Source: Deltaproteobacteria bacterium (lineage in GTDB: Bacteria; Desulfobacterota; Syntrophobacteria; Syntrophobacterales; Syntrophobacteraceae). Taken from it: 40,233 bases of DNA. This document shows, piece by piece, positions 16,658 through 23,426 of this stretch. Below the pieces are notes generated by a model, which worked only from the letters and a program-made list of their open reading frames with translations, searched no databases and was not told the DNA's origin. Location of the stretch: positions 1-40,233 of the forward strand of contig JAJYDE010000037.1 in the NCBI GenBank assembly GCA_021777755.1. Reading direction: 5' to 3'. A program made the translations under genes and the position numbers. The first letter of the stretch is position 1. Every line of letters starts with the position of its first letter.

Positions 16658-17046
16658 TTTCGTACGGACGAATACCAAAGTTTAAGCCACTCGGTAGGGG
16701 ACTGCAAGTACCATGTGGTCTGGAGTCCGAATGCAGGCGGAAGGTGCCGTAGGGAGAACTCCGGGAGCAGTCCGGGCAAGTGTTCAGGAGCCTTGCCCGA
16801 CAAAAAGAGAGCAAAGCGCTGGAAGGCCACATCATGGTAGACCATGTTCACATGCCGGTCTCCATTCCACCCGGGTACCCGGTCTCCGGGGTTCGAGTTC
16901 CAAACGCCTTCCCAATCCTGCGGTTTGCGGACGGACACCTGTCTAAACCGATGCTGGCGGAGCGGCAGGGGCCGCAGCCACAGGGCGCCGTCCCGGTGGG
17001 CAAGTGTCAGTCCGAACACCCATTTAAGTCGGAGACCGTGTAAGGT
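16658..17046 (+). pseudogene. tnpA: Broken IS200/IS605-family transposase (TnpA) remnant
   Basis: Read in one frame, 16661 onward gives RTDEYQSLSHSVGDCKYHVV, the family N-terminus; the expected ATG is replaced by TTT at 16658. After a shift near 16740 and an in-frame TAG, the next frame gives GELREQSGQVFRSLARQKES and ALEGHIMVDHVHMPVSIPP. DHVHM is the HUH metal motif of Y1 transposases. The region carrying the nucleophile Tyr is not recognisable, and the rest up to TAA at 17044 looks unrelated or scrambled. The element is dead: it lacks a start, is frameshifted and is truncated. It lies just upstream of the DUF6178 start on the opposite strand, and TnpB is absent. Confidence 0.85.
17001..17037 (+). 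repeat. Right direct repeat flanking IS200 remnant
   Basis: The second copy of the roughly 37-bp repeat (AGTGTCAGTCC, then TTTAAGTCGGAGACC at 17023-17037). It ends about 85 bp before the promoter of the first M-box element. Confidence 0.7.
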
Positions 17047-17121
17047 TTTCCCCTCTTTGGAATGAAGGGTCGGCCATTGAAAATGGATTTCCGATGTGAT
17101 GGCGGAAGATTGAATTTTGTT

Positions 17122-17150
17122 TTGACAAGCGATGCGAAGTCGGATATCGG
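17122..17150 (+). promoter_or_regulatory. Promoter of M-box element copy 1
   Basis: TTGACA at 17122-17127, a 17-bp spacer and TATCGG at 17145-17150. The -35 box and the following AGCGATGCGAAGTC are identical in the second copy (22499-22504 on the minus strand), where the -10 box is TATTGA. The aptamer begins some 10 bp later, as expected for the transcript start. Confidence 0.72.
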
Positions 17151-17160
17151 ATTCGCAGTT

Positions 17161-17340
17161 ATCGCTGAATCTTCGGCGGGCGAGGTTCCCGCATAGCACA
17201 CAGGCCACTGCCCCCAAGCATCCAAAGATGCGTCCGAGGGTAGAGCAGGCACTCCCGGATTAAGGATTTGCCTGAGGTTGCTGAAGCGATGCCGCTTCTT
17301 ACGGCATGCGGTGAAGAAGCGTGAGCGAGTGGGGAGCCGG
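17161..17340 (+). ncRNA. M-box (ykoK-type) magnesium riboswitch aptamer, copy 1
   Basis: The RNA contains, in the right order, the conserved M-box elements that I recall from the B. subtilis ykoK/mgtE leader: GGCGAGGUUCCC (L-region GGUGAGGCUCC), CACUGCCC, AUCCAAAGAUG (GUCCAAAGACG), GAGGGU, then GGAUUAAGG, UUACGGCAUGCGGUG and GAAGCGUGAGCGAG. In known cases Mg2+ folding exposes a terminator and shuts off transporter genes. Here a terminator and then a micro-ORF follow. Compared with copy 2, several positions differ, mostly in variable stems. I could not run a covariance model. Confidence 0.82.
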
Positions 17341-17371
17341 AGAGCGGCAATACGAGATTCGCCGCGTGTTT

Positions 17372-17412
17372 ACCCCTTTCCTGCTCAACGGCTCAGAGAC
17401 AGGGGTTTTTTT
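17372..17412 (+). terminator. Intrinsic terminator in M-box expression platform, copy 1
   Basis: ACCCCT pairs with AGGGGT (the stem closes at 17372-17377 and 17400-17405), followed by seven T residues. It sits directly after the aptamer, the usual place for Mg2+-controlled termination. The stem sequence differs from copy 2, but the structure is retained. Confidence 0.75.
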
Positions 17413-17452
17413 ATGCCCTTAAGCCGCCGGATTAACTTTTGGAGAACGAAAC

Positions 17453-17536
17453 ATGATGAACCAGGAAGACGGCCAACCTCCAAGCGGAGGCAGTTGCCCA
17501 TTTTTCTCGTTGGAAGCAGCATCAGTGACGCGATAA
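17453..17536 (+). CDS. Conserved 27-residue micro-ORF downstream of M-box, copy 1
   Basis: The ORF encodes a 27-residue peptide: MMNQEDGQPPSGGS, then CPFFSLEAASVTR. GGAGAA lies 7-8 nt before the ATG pair. The second copy of the element encodes a 26-residue relative with the same MxQEDGQPP start, a GG-containing middle, CPxF and EAxSVxR end; some differences are synonymous (GAC/GAT) and the length of the aligned block is kept. There is no membrane segment or signal peptide; it has one Cys and a Pro pair. It may be a leader peptide sensing translation (compare the proline codons of enterobacterial MgtL) or a small effector protein. Both ideas are inference. Confidence 0.6.
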   Translation: MMNQEDGQPPSGGSCPFFSLEAASVTR

Positions 17537-17892
17537 CCTTTCCCCTCCTTATCGCCTCCCCGACCGCTTCTTCCATTATGTATCGATGGCGAAAGCGGAA
17601 GGTAAGAGGCATTCTATTTCCCGCCTGAGGATAGTCTGCTCGGCCTCCCGTTTGATGGCTTGCAAGTAGCGACGCGTTTTGCTCGTGCGATTTAAATTGT
17701 GGACGCGGTCCCCAACCCCTTGGGGTATCGCTTTCGTGGAATCGAAAGAAACGCTTCGCTCTCCTGCAAAACGAACGAAGGGTCTTGTGATGCCAGTATG
17801 TGGCCTAAAGAATTTTGTGCCAATCGCTGCTTCAAAGCGTCCCGCAAGTTACTAAACAGAAATTGGCGCAATAGGGTGCAAGGGGGAAATGA
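17537..17892 (+). other. Leader tail between micro-ORF and outer-membrane gene
   Basis: The first 90 bp are conserved in the second element copy and can form a hairpin (CCGCTT with AAGCGG around a TATCGATGG loop region). A frame overlapping the micro-ORF end (ITFPLLIASPTASS, then YRWRKRKVRG) is open in both copies, but the substitutions do not clearly favour protein. The rest, to 17892, holds a CCCCAACCCTTGGGG hairpin (about 17710-17725) and no gene. Confidence 0.5.
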
Positions 17893-18915
17893 ATGCCATT
17901 CACCAACCGTTCTCAATTAAGCATGAAACACTTTATGTACCTTTCGGCCTGCAAGCTGCGGGGCTTTGCCCGCGCGACAATGTTTGCCGTAGCGATAATG
18001 CTTTTGTGCGCGCAGCCCGCAACCGCCGAAGAGCAGTCCTGGGTTGGCAATACAAGCGGCCCTTTCTTTACCGGTACGGCGGACGCCGAACCCCTTGGTT
18101 CATGGTATTATGAACCTTTCGTTTTCGATTCCATGGGCAACTCTTCATATCAGATCAATGCTCTGCAGAAATTTTCCATTGGATTGCCGGCCGATATGGA
18201 GTTCGACCTGTCTGTCCCATTAATTTACAATCAGGGTAAAACCCCTGAAGATGTGCCGGTAGACTACTTCGGGCTTGGCGATATTGCTGTTCAGTTAAAG
18301 AAGCAATTGACCAAGGATTGCAGTCCATACAACCTTCTTGCGACTCCATCGGTGGCTGTGGTTGCCGGGGCAACCATTCCGACGGGCAACTATCAAAATC
18401 TTTCTCCCGGTATGGACGGGACGGACCAGAGCGGAAACGGCACATATGACTTCGACCTGGGCATTGAACTTCGTAAGCAAGCGGCCCCTTTCCAATTCTA
18501 CCTGGAACTTGTCGATTACCTCATATTTCCGGCCGACGTCATGGCCCCATATGTCTTTAACAACGGCTCGCAGCTTCCGGCCGGCGGTTCGCTCCATATG
18601 GTGGACGGTAATCTGTTTTACTATGCGGCCGCACTCGAATACGTGGTCGATCCTGAAATTGGTTTCGGCTACCTGATCGAAGTCTACGGTGAAACTCAGA
18701 ACCACAGGAATATTGTTTATGGAACGGCCAATGCGCCGGAATGGTCGGCTCTGTGGTTGGCCCCCGAAGTGGAAGTAACCTGGCCAAACCAGGCAAATTT
18801 CAGCATCACATGGGGCGCCGGAGTTGCAATACCCGTTGCGCAGTCCAACTATCCAAGCACTTTTATTCCGATGGCAACGGCAACCTTTTATTTCAACTCG
18901 GGTGGCTCACGCTAA
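17893..18915 (+). CDS. Outer-membrane beta-barrel protein, MetA-pathway/transporter-like
   Basis: The protein has 340 residues with a signal peptide (KLRGFARATMFAVAIMLLCA, cleaved near ATAEE). The mature part is rich in alternating aromatic and polar strands (WYYEPFVFDS, FSIGLPADMEFDLSVPLIYN, YLIEVYGETQ) and ends with TFYFNSGG, typical of an outer-membrane barrel. It resembles the Phenol_MetA_deg/transporter-like barrel families, but I cannot name a substrate. ATG at 17893 has AGGGGG 6 nt upstream; ATG codon 12 is an alternative. It is the first full gene downstream of the M-box element copy 1, so Mg2+-responsive expression is possible. Confidence 0.82.
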   Translation: MPFTNRSQLSMKHFMYLSACKLRGFARATMFAVAIMLLCAQPATAEEQSWVGNTSGPFFTGTADAEPLGSWYYEPFVFDSMGNSSYQINALQKFSIGLPADMEFDLSVPLIYNQGKTPEDVPVDYFGLGDIAVQLKKQLTKDCSPYNLLATPSVAVVAGATIPTGNYQNLSPGMDGTDQSGNGTYDFDLGIELRKQAAPFQFYLELVDYLIFPADVMAPYVFNNGSQLPAGGSLHMVDGNLFYYAAALEYVVDPEIGFGYLIEVYGETQNHRNIVYGTANAPEWSALWLAPEVEVTWPNQANFSITWGAGVAIPVAQSNYPSTFIPMATATFYFNSGGSR

Positions 18916-19073
18916 GAATCATAGCCCCGAACAATGAACTTCGACTCAAACCTGGCCAAATTCTTTAAATAGAATGTCAATGAGGACCGAGGGCGTGTGC
19001 TGGTTTCAGAAATGGCTTGGTCCGCAGTCAAAAACACCGGTATTACCCCTAAAGAGCAAGCTGTTGGCATCCC

Positions 19074-19505
19074 TCATGCGCAGCCGTCGAGACCGCGGGA
19101 GCTCGGCGGCTCCAACGGCGGAGCGCGAACGGCAAGGCAACGGGACTTGGCGTTGACAAGTCCGCGCATATCATGGAGTTCAACTTTCCCGGTTATGGAA
19201 TTTCCCGGGAAGATCGCAGGGGACCCGCCATGATCTAAATCATCCATGCCCGCGATGCGCCAAGGTGGAGGCAGACCAGCCACGGTCGCCGCCCACACGC
19301 GGCGCATCCCTTCAAGATACCGGACAACCATTTCTCCTGTAACCCGACTTCCAACGACTATGCCAGGATTTCCATCCCCGTTGAAATCCGCCTCCCCGAC
19401 GATATGCCAAGTGGGGCCGCCTGCGAGTCGCGCGCCGGTGGACAGTGGAATGACCGACGCCACAGCCAAAATGACCAAAAGTGATATGAGGCGGAACTTT
19501 TTCAT
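19074..19505 (-). CDS. Small exported protein with FG-GAP/VCBS-like repeats, possibly truncated
   Basis: From ATG at 19505 the protein has 143 residues. A signal peptide (MKKFRLISLLVILAVASVIP) is followed by two FG-GAP-type units, WHIVGEADFNGDGNPGIVVG and a weaker WRIAGMDDLDHGGSPAIFPG, the first with the DxNxDG calcium loop. Full-length members have several more such blades, and the second unit has lost key Asp and Gly positions, so this is probably the front part of a larger gene that has decayed at its 3' end. The frame extends upstream to 19571, but the signal peptide fixes the start. Confidence 0.65.
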   Translation of the reverse strand: MKKFRLISLLVILAVASVIPLSTGARLAGGPTWHIVGEADFNGDGNPGIVVGSRVTGEMVVRYLEGMRRVWAATVAGLPPPWRIAGMDDLDHGGSPAIFPGNSITGKVELHDMRGLVNAKSRCLAVRAPPLEPPSSRGLDGCA

Positions 19506-19689
19506 GGCGCTGAATTCTTGCCCCCCCAAGTAAAGTCGGGACTGAATTGATTGGCTTGGCTGCCGTCCCACCGTCCCCTGGAAGCGTCATCTTTTACATT
19601 GAAAAGGCTTTACGTTCGGCGCGGTTCCGCCCCCTCCGGCGATGCCGGTCGCTCAGCGGCAAAGACTTCGCGGCTCATGCCCTATACTG

Positions 19690-21237
19690 TCAAATCGGGG
19701 CCCAATATACCCTTACACGCAAGCCGAATACCTCTATGGGCCCCCTGTCCTTATTGTAACCCGGATTTTGGATTAACTGGAAGTCCGGGCTGATCTGCAC
19801 GTAACGACCGGCTTGGTAGCGATAGTAGGCTTCCAATGCCTTCTCAAGGCCGTAACTAAGTCTCCCGTCCCCCAGGAGTATGCCGATGCCGCCCGCTGCC
19901 AGGTATTGTTCATGGGCGGCGGAAAGACCGTTAATCCCGTAGGCAATGCCCACCCGGTCAAGAGGCCTTCCCCAATGGACGCCGCATATCTGCGCACCGA
20001 TATCCACATTCTCGTTGCATTCGGTATAGGACCAATTTTCATGGTTGCCGTTGTTCCAGCCCAAACGTCCAAAAATGCCGGTCGCGCCATCATCGGCCAA
20101 AGGTTGCTCGAAATTCAGCCCGAAACCATACTCGTAGCCTCCCGGCTTTTCCACGGCGAGAATGTTGGGCACGGTACCCGTGGATTCGGCCAGCGCCAGG
20201 GCCGCATTGTAGTCGCCCATTTTACCGGTGTTGTAAAAGGTAAGGAAACGGATCACCGTCCCGTACTTGTTGGGGCTTACGTCAAATTCATAATTATATC
20301 CAAGGGCATTCATATTATCGAAATTGAAATTGACCCCGTTTAGCGTATTGGGCTCCAGGTAGATCCCGAGCAAGCTTCTCCACGACCGCTCGTAGAGTGC
20401 CTCGACAACCCCGTAAGTGTAGCCGCGCGTATCGGCGGCATAGTCCCAGGAGGTATTGTAGAGAAAATCGTAATTCATGAATTGCCACCGGTTCTGGTTG
20501 GCATATCGGTTGAGATCGAAATCGTCCACGGCCGCCAGTTTGCCGAATTTCATCTCCCACCGGCAGACGGGTTCCTCCCCGGGGAGCTGGTCCGGACCTG
20601 CCGTTACTTTGTGCGTTTCAGAGGAGAGAGCATAGTAGTACCTTAGATAAAACCTGGCCACATAAGGGTCGTTAGGCAGACCGTTGGACCCCGACCGCAG
20701 AACGTCTCCGTTCACATAGCCGGCCAGCCCGGTTCCTTTGCTCAACCCGTCGCCCTTGAACATCTCGCTGTCGATATAGAGTTGAAGACCGGGGGCCAGT
20801 TGGGAGCCCATGTATACGCCGTAGACCTGGGTGAGGTCCTCCCTGTTGCCGGCCACATCGCTGAAGCTGTTTGGACCCGAGTAGGGACTGTGGAAAGGGA
20901 GCGCTCCCTGCAAAAGATAGCTGGCCTGCGCACCCAGCACCTCAGGAACCCATGCGGGCAGCGTCAGCGTCGATGAGTTTTCGGGCCATGCGGGTATTGC
21001 CGAGGGAGCAGCCTCAGACTCTGTTTTTGGAAAAACAGCAGATTGTTGACTGCTTGCCGAATCATATATTCCGGCACTGTTTTCAAAAGTTTCAGTGGAT
21101 TCTTGCGACCCGCCGCAACAGTCCGTGGCCCATGCGGAGACTCCCGCATTGACAAAAAAACTCCATGTCAATCCAAAGATTATGATGCTGGCGCTGAGTC
21201 TGTGTTTCCAGTTTCTCCCGAAGAATGAGTTCGTCAC
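19690..21237 (-). CDS. OprB-like carbohydrate porin family protein
   Basis: The protein of 515 residues has a signal peptide (LSASIIIFGLTWSFFVNAGV, cut after WA), a Ser/Glu/Pro-rich segment of about 60 residues, then a long outer-membrane barrel. LYIDSEMFKGDGLSKGTGLA, GRLGWNNGNHENWSY, HWGRPLDRVGIAYGINGLS and the end VFGLRVRVYW are typical of the carbohydrate-selective porin OprB family. Pores of this family pass sugars, but some members serve other solutes. GGGGAGA precedes ATG at 21237. It is the second gene after M-box element copy 2 on the minus strand, 263 bp beyond the HMA gene, so it may have its own promoter. Confidence 0.87.
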   Translation of the reverse strand: MTNSFFGRNWKHRLSASIIIFGLTWSFFVNAGVSAWATDCCGGSQESTETFENSAGIYDSASSQQSAVFPKTESEAAPSAIPAWPENSSTLTLPAWVPEVLGAQASYLLQGALPFHSPYSGPNSFSDVAGNREDLTQVYGVYMGSQLAPGLQLYIDSEMFKGDGLSKGTGLAGYVNGDVLRSGSNGLPNDPYVARFYLRYYYALSSETHKVTAGPDQLPGEEPVCRWEMKFGKLAAVDDFDLNRYANQNRWQFMNYDFLYNTSWDYAADTRGYTYGVVEALYERSWRSLLGIYLEPNTLNGVNFNFDNMNALGYNYEFDVSPNKYGTVIRFLTFYNTGKMGDYNAALALAESTGTVPNILAVEKPGGYEYGFGLNFEQPLADDGATGIFGRLGWNNGNHENWSYTECNENVDIGAQICGVHWGRPLDRVGIAYGINGLSAAHEQYLAAGGIGILLGDGRLSYGLEKALEAYYRYQAGRYVQISPDFQLIQNPGYNKDRGPIEVFGLRVRVYWAPI

Positions 21238-21500
21238 GTTCTCTCCCCTTGAAAAAGAGCACGAATATGCCTTTTTTTTAACTTTAGAGCTTGGTCTGGG
21301 GTACGATCCACTTCATGATATCGCTATGGCCGATCAAGCCCGGTATGTGTTCCCGGTGTGGTTGAACCAACCATTCTTGAGCTTCTCCAGCCTTCCTGAA
21401 CACCATTTATCAGGTGGCTTTCGGGTGGCCCGGCCTTGCGAGATCGTGGTGATCTTTGATCTGTAGTCCCGGATTCGTTAGATTGCTCGCCGTTTACGTT

Positions 21501-21848
21501 TCACAAAATCAGAGCGGTCAACAGCGTTTCAAGTCCAAATCTTACAAGCTCAAAGACCCATGCGGAATTGCTCTGTCTCCTGAGGGCCGTGTTGAACGCA
21601 AGGTTTTCCTCCCAACCCGGGTATCCCATCTTTTGGAGTTCTCCCCGGATGCCGGCCTCCGAGATCAAGCGGGAATCGTAGGTAATCAGGATATTGCCGG
21701 TCAGCGGGTTTGCTTTCACACCGGTAATCCCGAAGCAGTCGCCAAGCCTTTTCTCGATTTCCCGTGCCCTTGCCTGCGAACCCTTTGTTTGGGCGATGTG
21801 AAGCCTTATTCTGCCGTCAATTGCATGAAAATGAACTGCTCTGATCAT
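21501..21848 (-). CDS. HMA-like domain protein without CxxC
   Basis: The 115-residue protein has one ferredoxin-fold HMA_2-like domain: IRLHIAQTKGSQARAREIEK, GITGVKANPLTGNILITYD, and a final hydrophobic FGLETLLTALIL tail. The metal-binding CxxC of copper chaperones is absent. Similar domains occur near P-type ATPases or as their N-terminal parts, where they may bind the membrane or divalent cations; no ATPase is seen here. A strong AGGAGG lies 6 nt before the ATG. It is the first ordinary gene downstream of M-box element copy 2 (about 245 bp after the micro-ORF). Confidence 0.8.
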   Translation of the reverse strand: MIRAVHFHAIDGRIRLHIAQTKGSQARAREIEKRLGDCFGITGVKANPLTGNILITYDSRLISEAGIRGELQKMGYPGWEENLAFNTALRRQSNSAWVFELVRFGLETLLTALIL

Positions 21849-21989
21849 TTCGAACCTCCTCTTGCGCCCGTAGCTCTCCTCTTGGAGCGTGCGGTTTTTG
21901 GATCGGAGCGCGGACCAAGCCTCAAGGCAAGGCGCAGCGTCCCGTTCAATCCCGATAAATCTGCATACGGGAGGCCGGAGGCAACGTGG

Positions 21990-22091
21990 ACCACTTCGTG
22001 GCAGGAAAAAGTGAGGCGCCTCTTACCTTCCGCTTACACCATCGATACGTAATGGAGGAAGCGGCCGGTGGGGCGATAAGGAAGGAGATGA
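21990..22091 (-). repeat. Conserved 3' tail of M-box element copy 2
   Basis: This follows the micro-ORF and matches 17537-17630 in inverted orientation. It keeps CTTATCGCC, CCGCTTC..CCATTA.GTATCGATGG and AAGCGGAAGGTAAGAGG. It can fold like the first copy (CCGCTT/AAGCGG). Similarity fades beyond about 21990. Confidence 0.7.
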
Positions 22092-22172
22092 CTATCGCTT
22101 CACGGAGACTGCTTCCATCATAAAAATTGGGCAACCACCGCTACCGGGAGGTTGGCCATCTTCCTGCTTCAT
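22092..22172 (-). CDS. Conserved 26-residue micro-ORF downstream of M-box, copy 2
   Basis: The ORF encodes MKQEDGQPPGSGGCPI, then FMMEAVSVKR, with GGAGAA about 10 nt before the ATG. It corresponds to the micro-ORF at 17453 in start context, QEDGQPP block, CPxF and EAxSVxR end, and stop position. The upstream frame is open to 22358, but that extension lies across the terminator and aptamer, so the short form is the sensible call. Its role is unknown: leader peptide or small protein. Confidence 0.6.
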   Translation of the reverse strand: MKQEDGQPPGSGGCPIFMMEAVSVKR

Positions 22173-22214
22173 AATGTTTCTTTCTCCGAGGGTTAATCCG
22201 GTGGCCAAGGGCAA

Positions 22215-22260
22215 TAAAAATGCCTTTCCCCCAGCCACTGAGCAGGGAAGGAGGAAAGGC
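22215..22260 (-). terminator. Intrinsic terminator in M-box expression platform, copy 2
   Basis: On the minus strand GCCTTTCC pairs with GGAAAGGC (8 bp), followed by ATTTTTATT. Position relative to the aptamer is the same as in copy 1, but the stem bases are different. That is compensatory change and supports a functional RNA structure. Confidence 0.78.
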
Positions 22261-22287
22261 CGCAGCGAACTTCCGATTGCCGTTCTC

Positions 22288-22466
22288 CAGTTCCCCACTC
22301 GTCCAAGCTTCAGCACCGCATGCCGTAAGAAGCCAGTCGCTTCAGCCACCTTAGGCAAACCCTTAATCCGGGAGTGCCTGCTCTACCCTCAGCCGCATCT
22401 TTGGATGCTTGGGGGCAGTGGCCTGTGTGCAATGCGGGAGCCTCGCCTACCGAGGATTCAGCGATA
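22288..22466 (-). ncRNA. M-box (ykoK-type) magnesium riboswitch aptamer, copy 2
   Basis: This copy shows the M-box core more exactly than copy 1: GGCGAGGCUCCC, CACUGCCC, AUCCAAAGAUG, UGAGGGU, GGAUUAAGGGUUU, CUUACGGCAUGCGGUGCU and GAAGCUUGGACGAG, parallel to B. subtilis ykoK GGUGAGGCUCC, GCUGCCC, GUCCAAAGACG, UGGGU, and AGUGCUAAAGCUCUACGA. It is oriented toward the HMA and porin genes. Comparison with ykoK is from memory. Confidence 0.85.
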
Positions 22467-22475
22467 ACGACGAGT

Positions 22476-22504
22476 TCAATACTAGACTTCGCATCGCTTG
22501 TCAA
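22476..22504 (-). promoter_or_regulatory. Promoter of M-box element copy 2
   Basis: On the minus strand: TTGACA (22504-22499), a 17-bp spacer and TATTGA (22481-22476). It matches the first copy in the -35 box and most of the spacer, preceded here by a long T run. The aptamer starts about 10 bp downstream of the -10 box. Confidence 0.78.
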
Positions 22505-22629
22505 AAAAAAATTAAGTTTCTTTAATGCCTTGTAAAGGGCAAATTTCAACCGTATTGGCGCTAAGTCCACTTGTTTGGCTAGAGTCTTTTCCGCCTGACG
22601 TTGGCGCAGGCGTTAAAATTCAACGAAAT

Positions 22630-22878
22630 CGGAGCGTTGAATCGCGCAAAGTTCGCATTCACCTCATAACGAAGCACACCTGCGCCACAAACCCTAAGGA
22701 GAGCGTCGTTCTCACCAGACGCGGCAAACCGGTTTAGGCCATTGTGCCCATTGAGGATATGCAGGCACTTGAAAGCCTTGAGGATCGAAGCGATACGGAA
22801 GAAGCCGTCAACGTGCTTGCCCGAAACGAGAAGACCATCCCCTTCGAAGAGATCAAAGGAAAGTACGGTCTTGAGTGA
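22630..22878 (+). pseudogene. Phd/YefM-type antitoxin relic with in-frame stop
   Basis: The frame reads ESRKVRIHLITKHT, then ESVVLTRRGKPV, TAG at 22735-22737, then AIVPIEDMQALESLEDRSD and KTIPFEEIKGKYGLE with a stop at 22876. VVLTRRGKPVAxIVPIED is the hallmark of Phd/YefM antitoxins, so the amber codon interrupts a once-intact protein of about 80 residues. The N-terminal DNA-binding part is also poorly conserved. The stop overlaps the GTG start of the toxin relic, the usual antitoxin-toxin coupling. Confidence 0.8.
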
Positions 22879-23158
22879 GCGCCCACAGGATCGAGTTTTT
22901 CGACATCGGCGGACAAAGCGCTCTCAAAACTTACCCCTCGGGTTGGTAAGAGCATCGCCGGGCGCATGGAAAAAGCCCCCGTCAAATCCCCGCCCGCGTG
23001 GAGTTAAAAAATTATCTGGCCTGGCAGAATACCTGAGGGGCGGAGAAGGCGATTGCAGGATTATCTTCCAGGTAAAGGACGCCATTTCAACTGTTCTTGC
23101 AATTGGTGCGGGCCATCGCCGGGAGGTCGCAAACTCTTTAAGCCAAAGACGGTCCTGA
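22875..23158 (+). pseudogene. RelE/ParE-type toxin relic, frameshifted
   Basis: GTG at 22875 starts SAHRIEFFDIGG and SALK, then hits a stop at about 22947. The continuation lies in another frame: NPRPRGVKKLSGLAEYL, GDCRIIFQVKDAI and VLAIGAGHRREV, the conserved C-terminal half of RelE mRNA interferases (family pattern NPRPxGVKKLSG, GDYRIIYxV, VGHRRxVY). The catalytic Tyr of GDYR is Cys here. With the antitoxin also broken, the module is inactive. Confidence 0.82.
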
Positions 23159-23426
23159 TCACCATGTTGCCGCCGGGCAATCGGGATACTGTATGCTGTC
23201 CGCAAATATTAGTCGGTAGGGCAAAGAATGGCGCAACCCGCCGCGGATAGAATATCCAAGGGGTCTTATATCATGTCAGCGCAAGAGGAAATGAGCGGGG
23301 GAAAGATCTTTTTCTCTGAGAAGGATTATCAGACAACTCCCGTAGGCCTGTAGCGGACTACCATTATTGGCGTTCTTTTCCTTTTATATTGATTCATGTG
23401 CTTGTCACATGTCATCCAGGTGTTTC
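23159..23426. other. Intergenic region, no feature recognised
   Basis: This gap of 268 bp lies between the toxin relic and the end of the mlaC-like gene. No gene, repeat or confident terminator is seen in it. Confidence 0.4.

Noticed and set aside
16554-16835. N-terminal extension of the DUF6178 protein
   Set aside because: It runs through the direct repeat and the tnpA remnant; ATG at 16553 has a strong Shine-Dalgarno sequence and matches the family start.
16645-17217. Minus-strand open frame of 190 codons
   Set aside because: It is the reverse of the IS200 tnpA remnant; the plus strand carries the recognisable transposase motifs.
17161-17340. Cobalamin riboswitch, because of the GCCACTG string
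   Set aside because: The remaining B12-box features do not follow; the order of GGCGAGGYUCC, CUGCCC, AUCCAAAGAU and GAGGGU fits M-box instead.
22174-22467. Plus-strand open frame across the second M-box
   Set aside because: It is antisense to a structured RNA with conserved promoter and terminator and does not look like protein.
17122-22504. Composite transposon formed by inverted IS copies
   Set aside because: The inverted repeats contain riboswitch and micro-ORF sequence, not transposase, and no target-site duplication was noticed.
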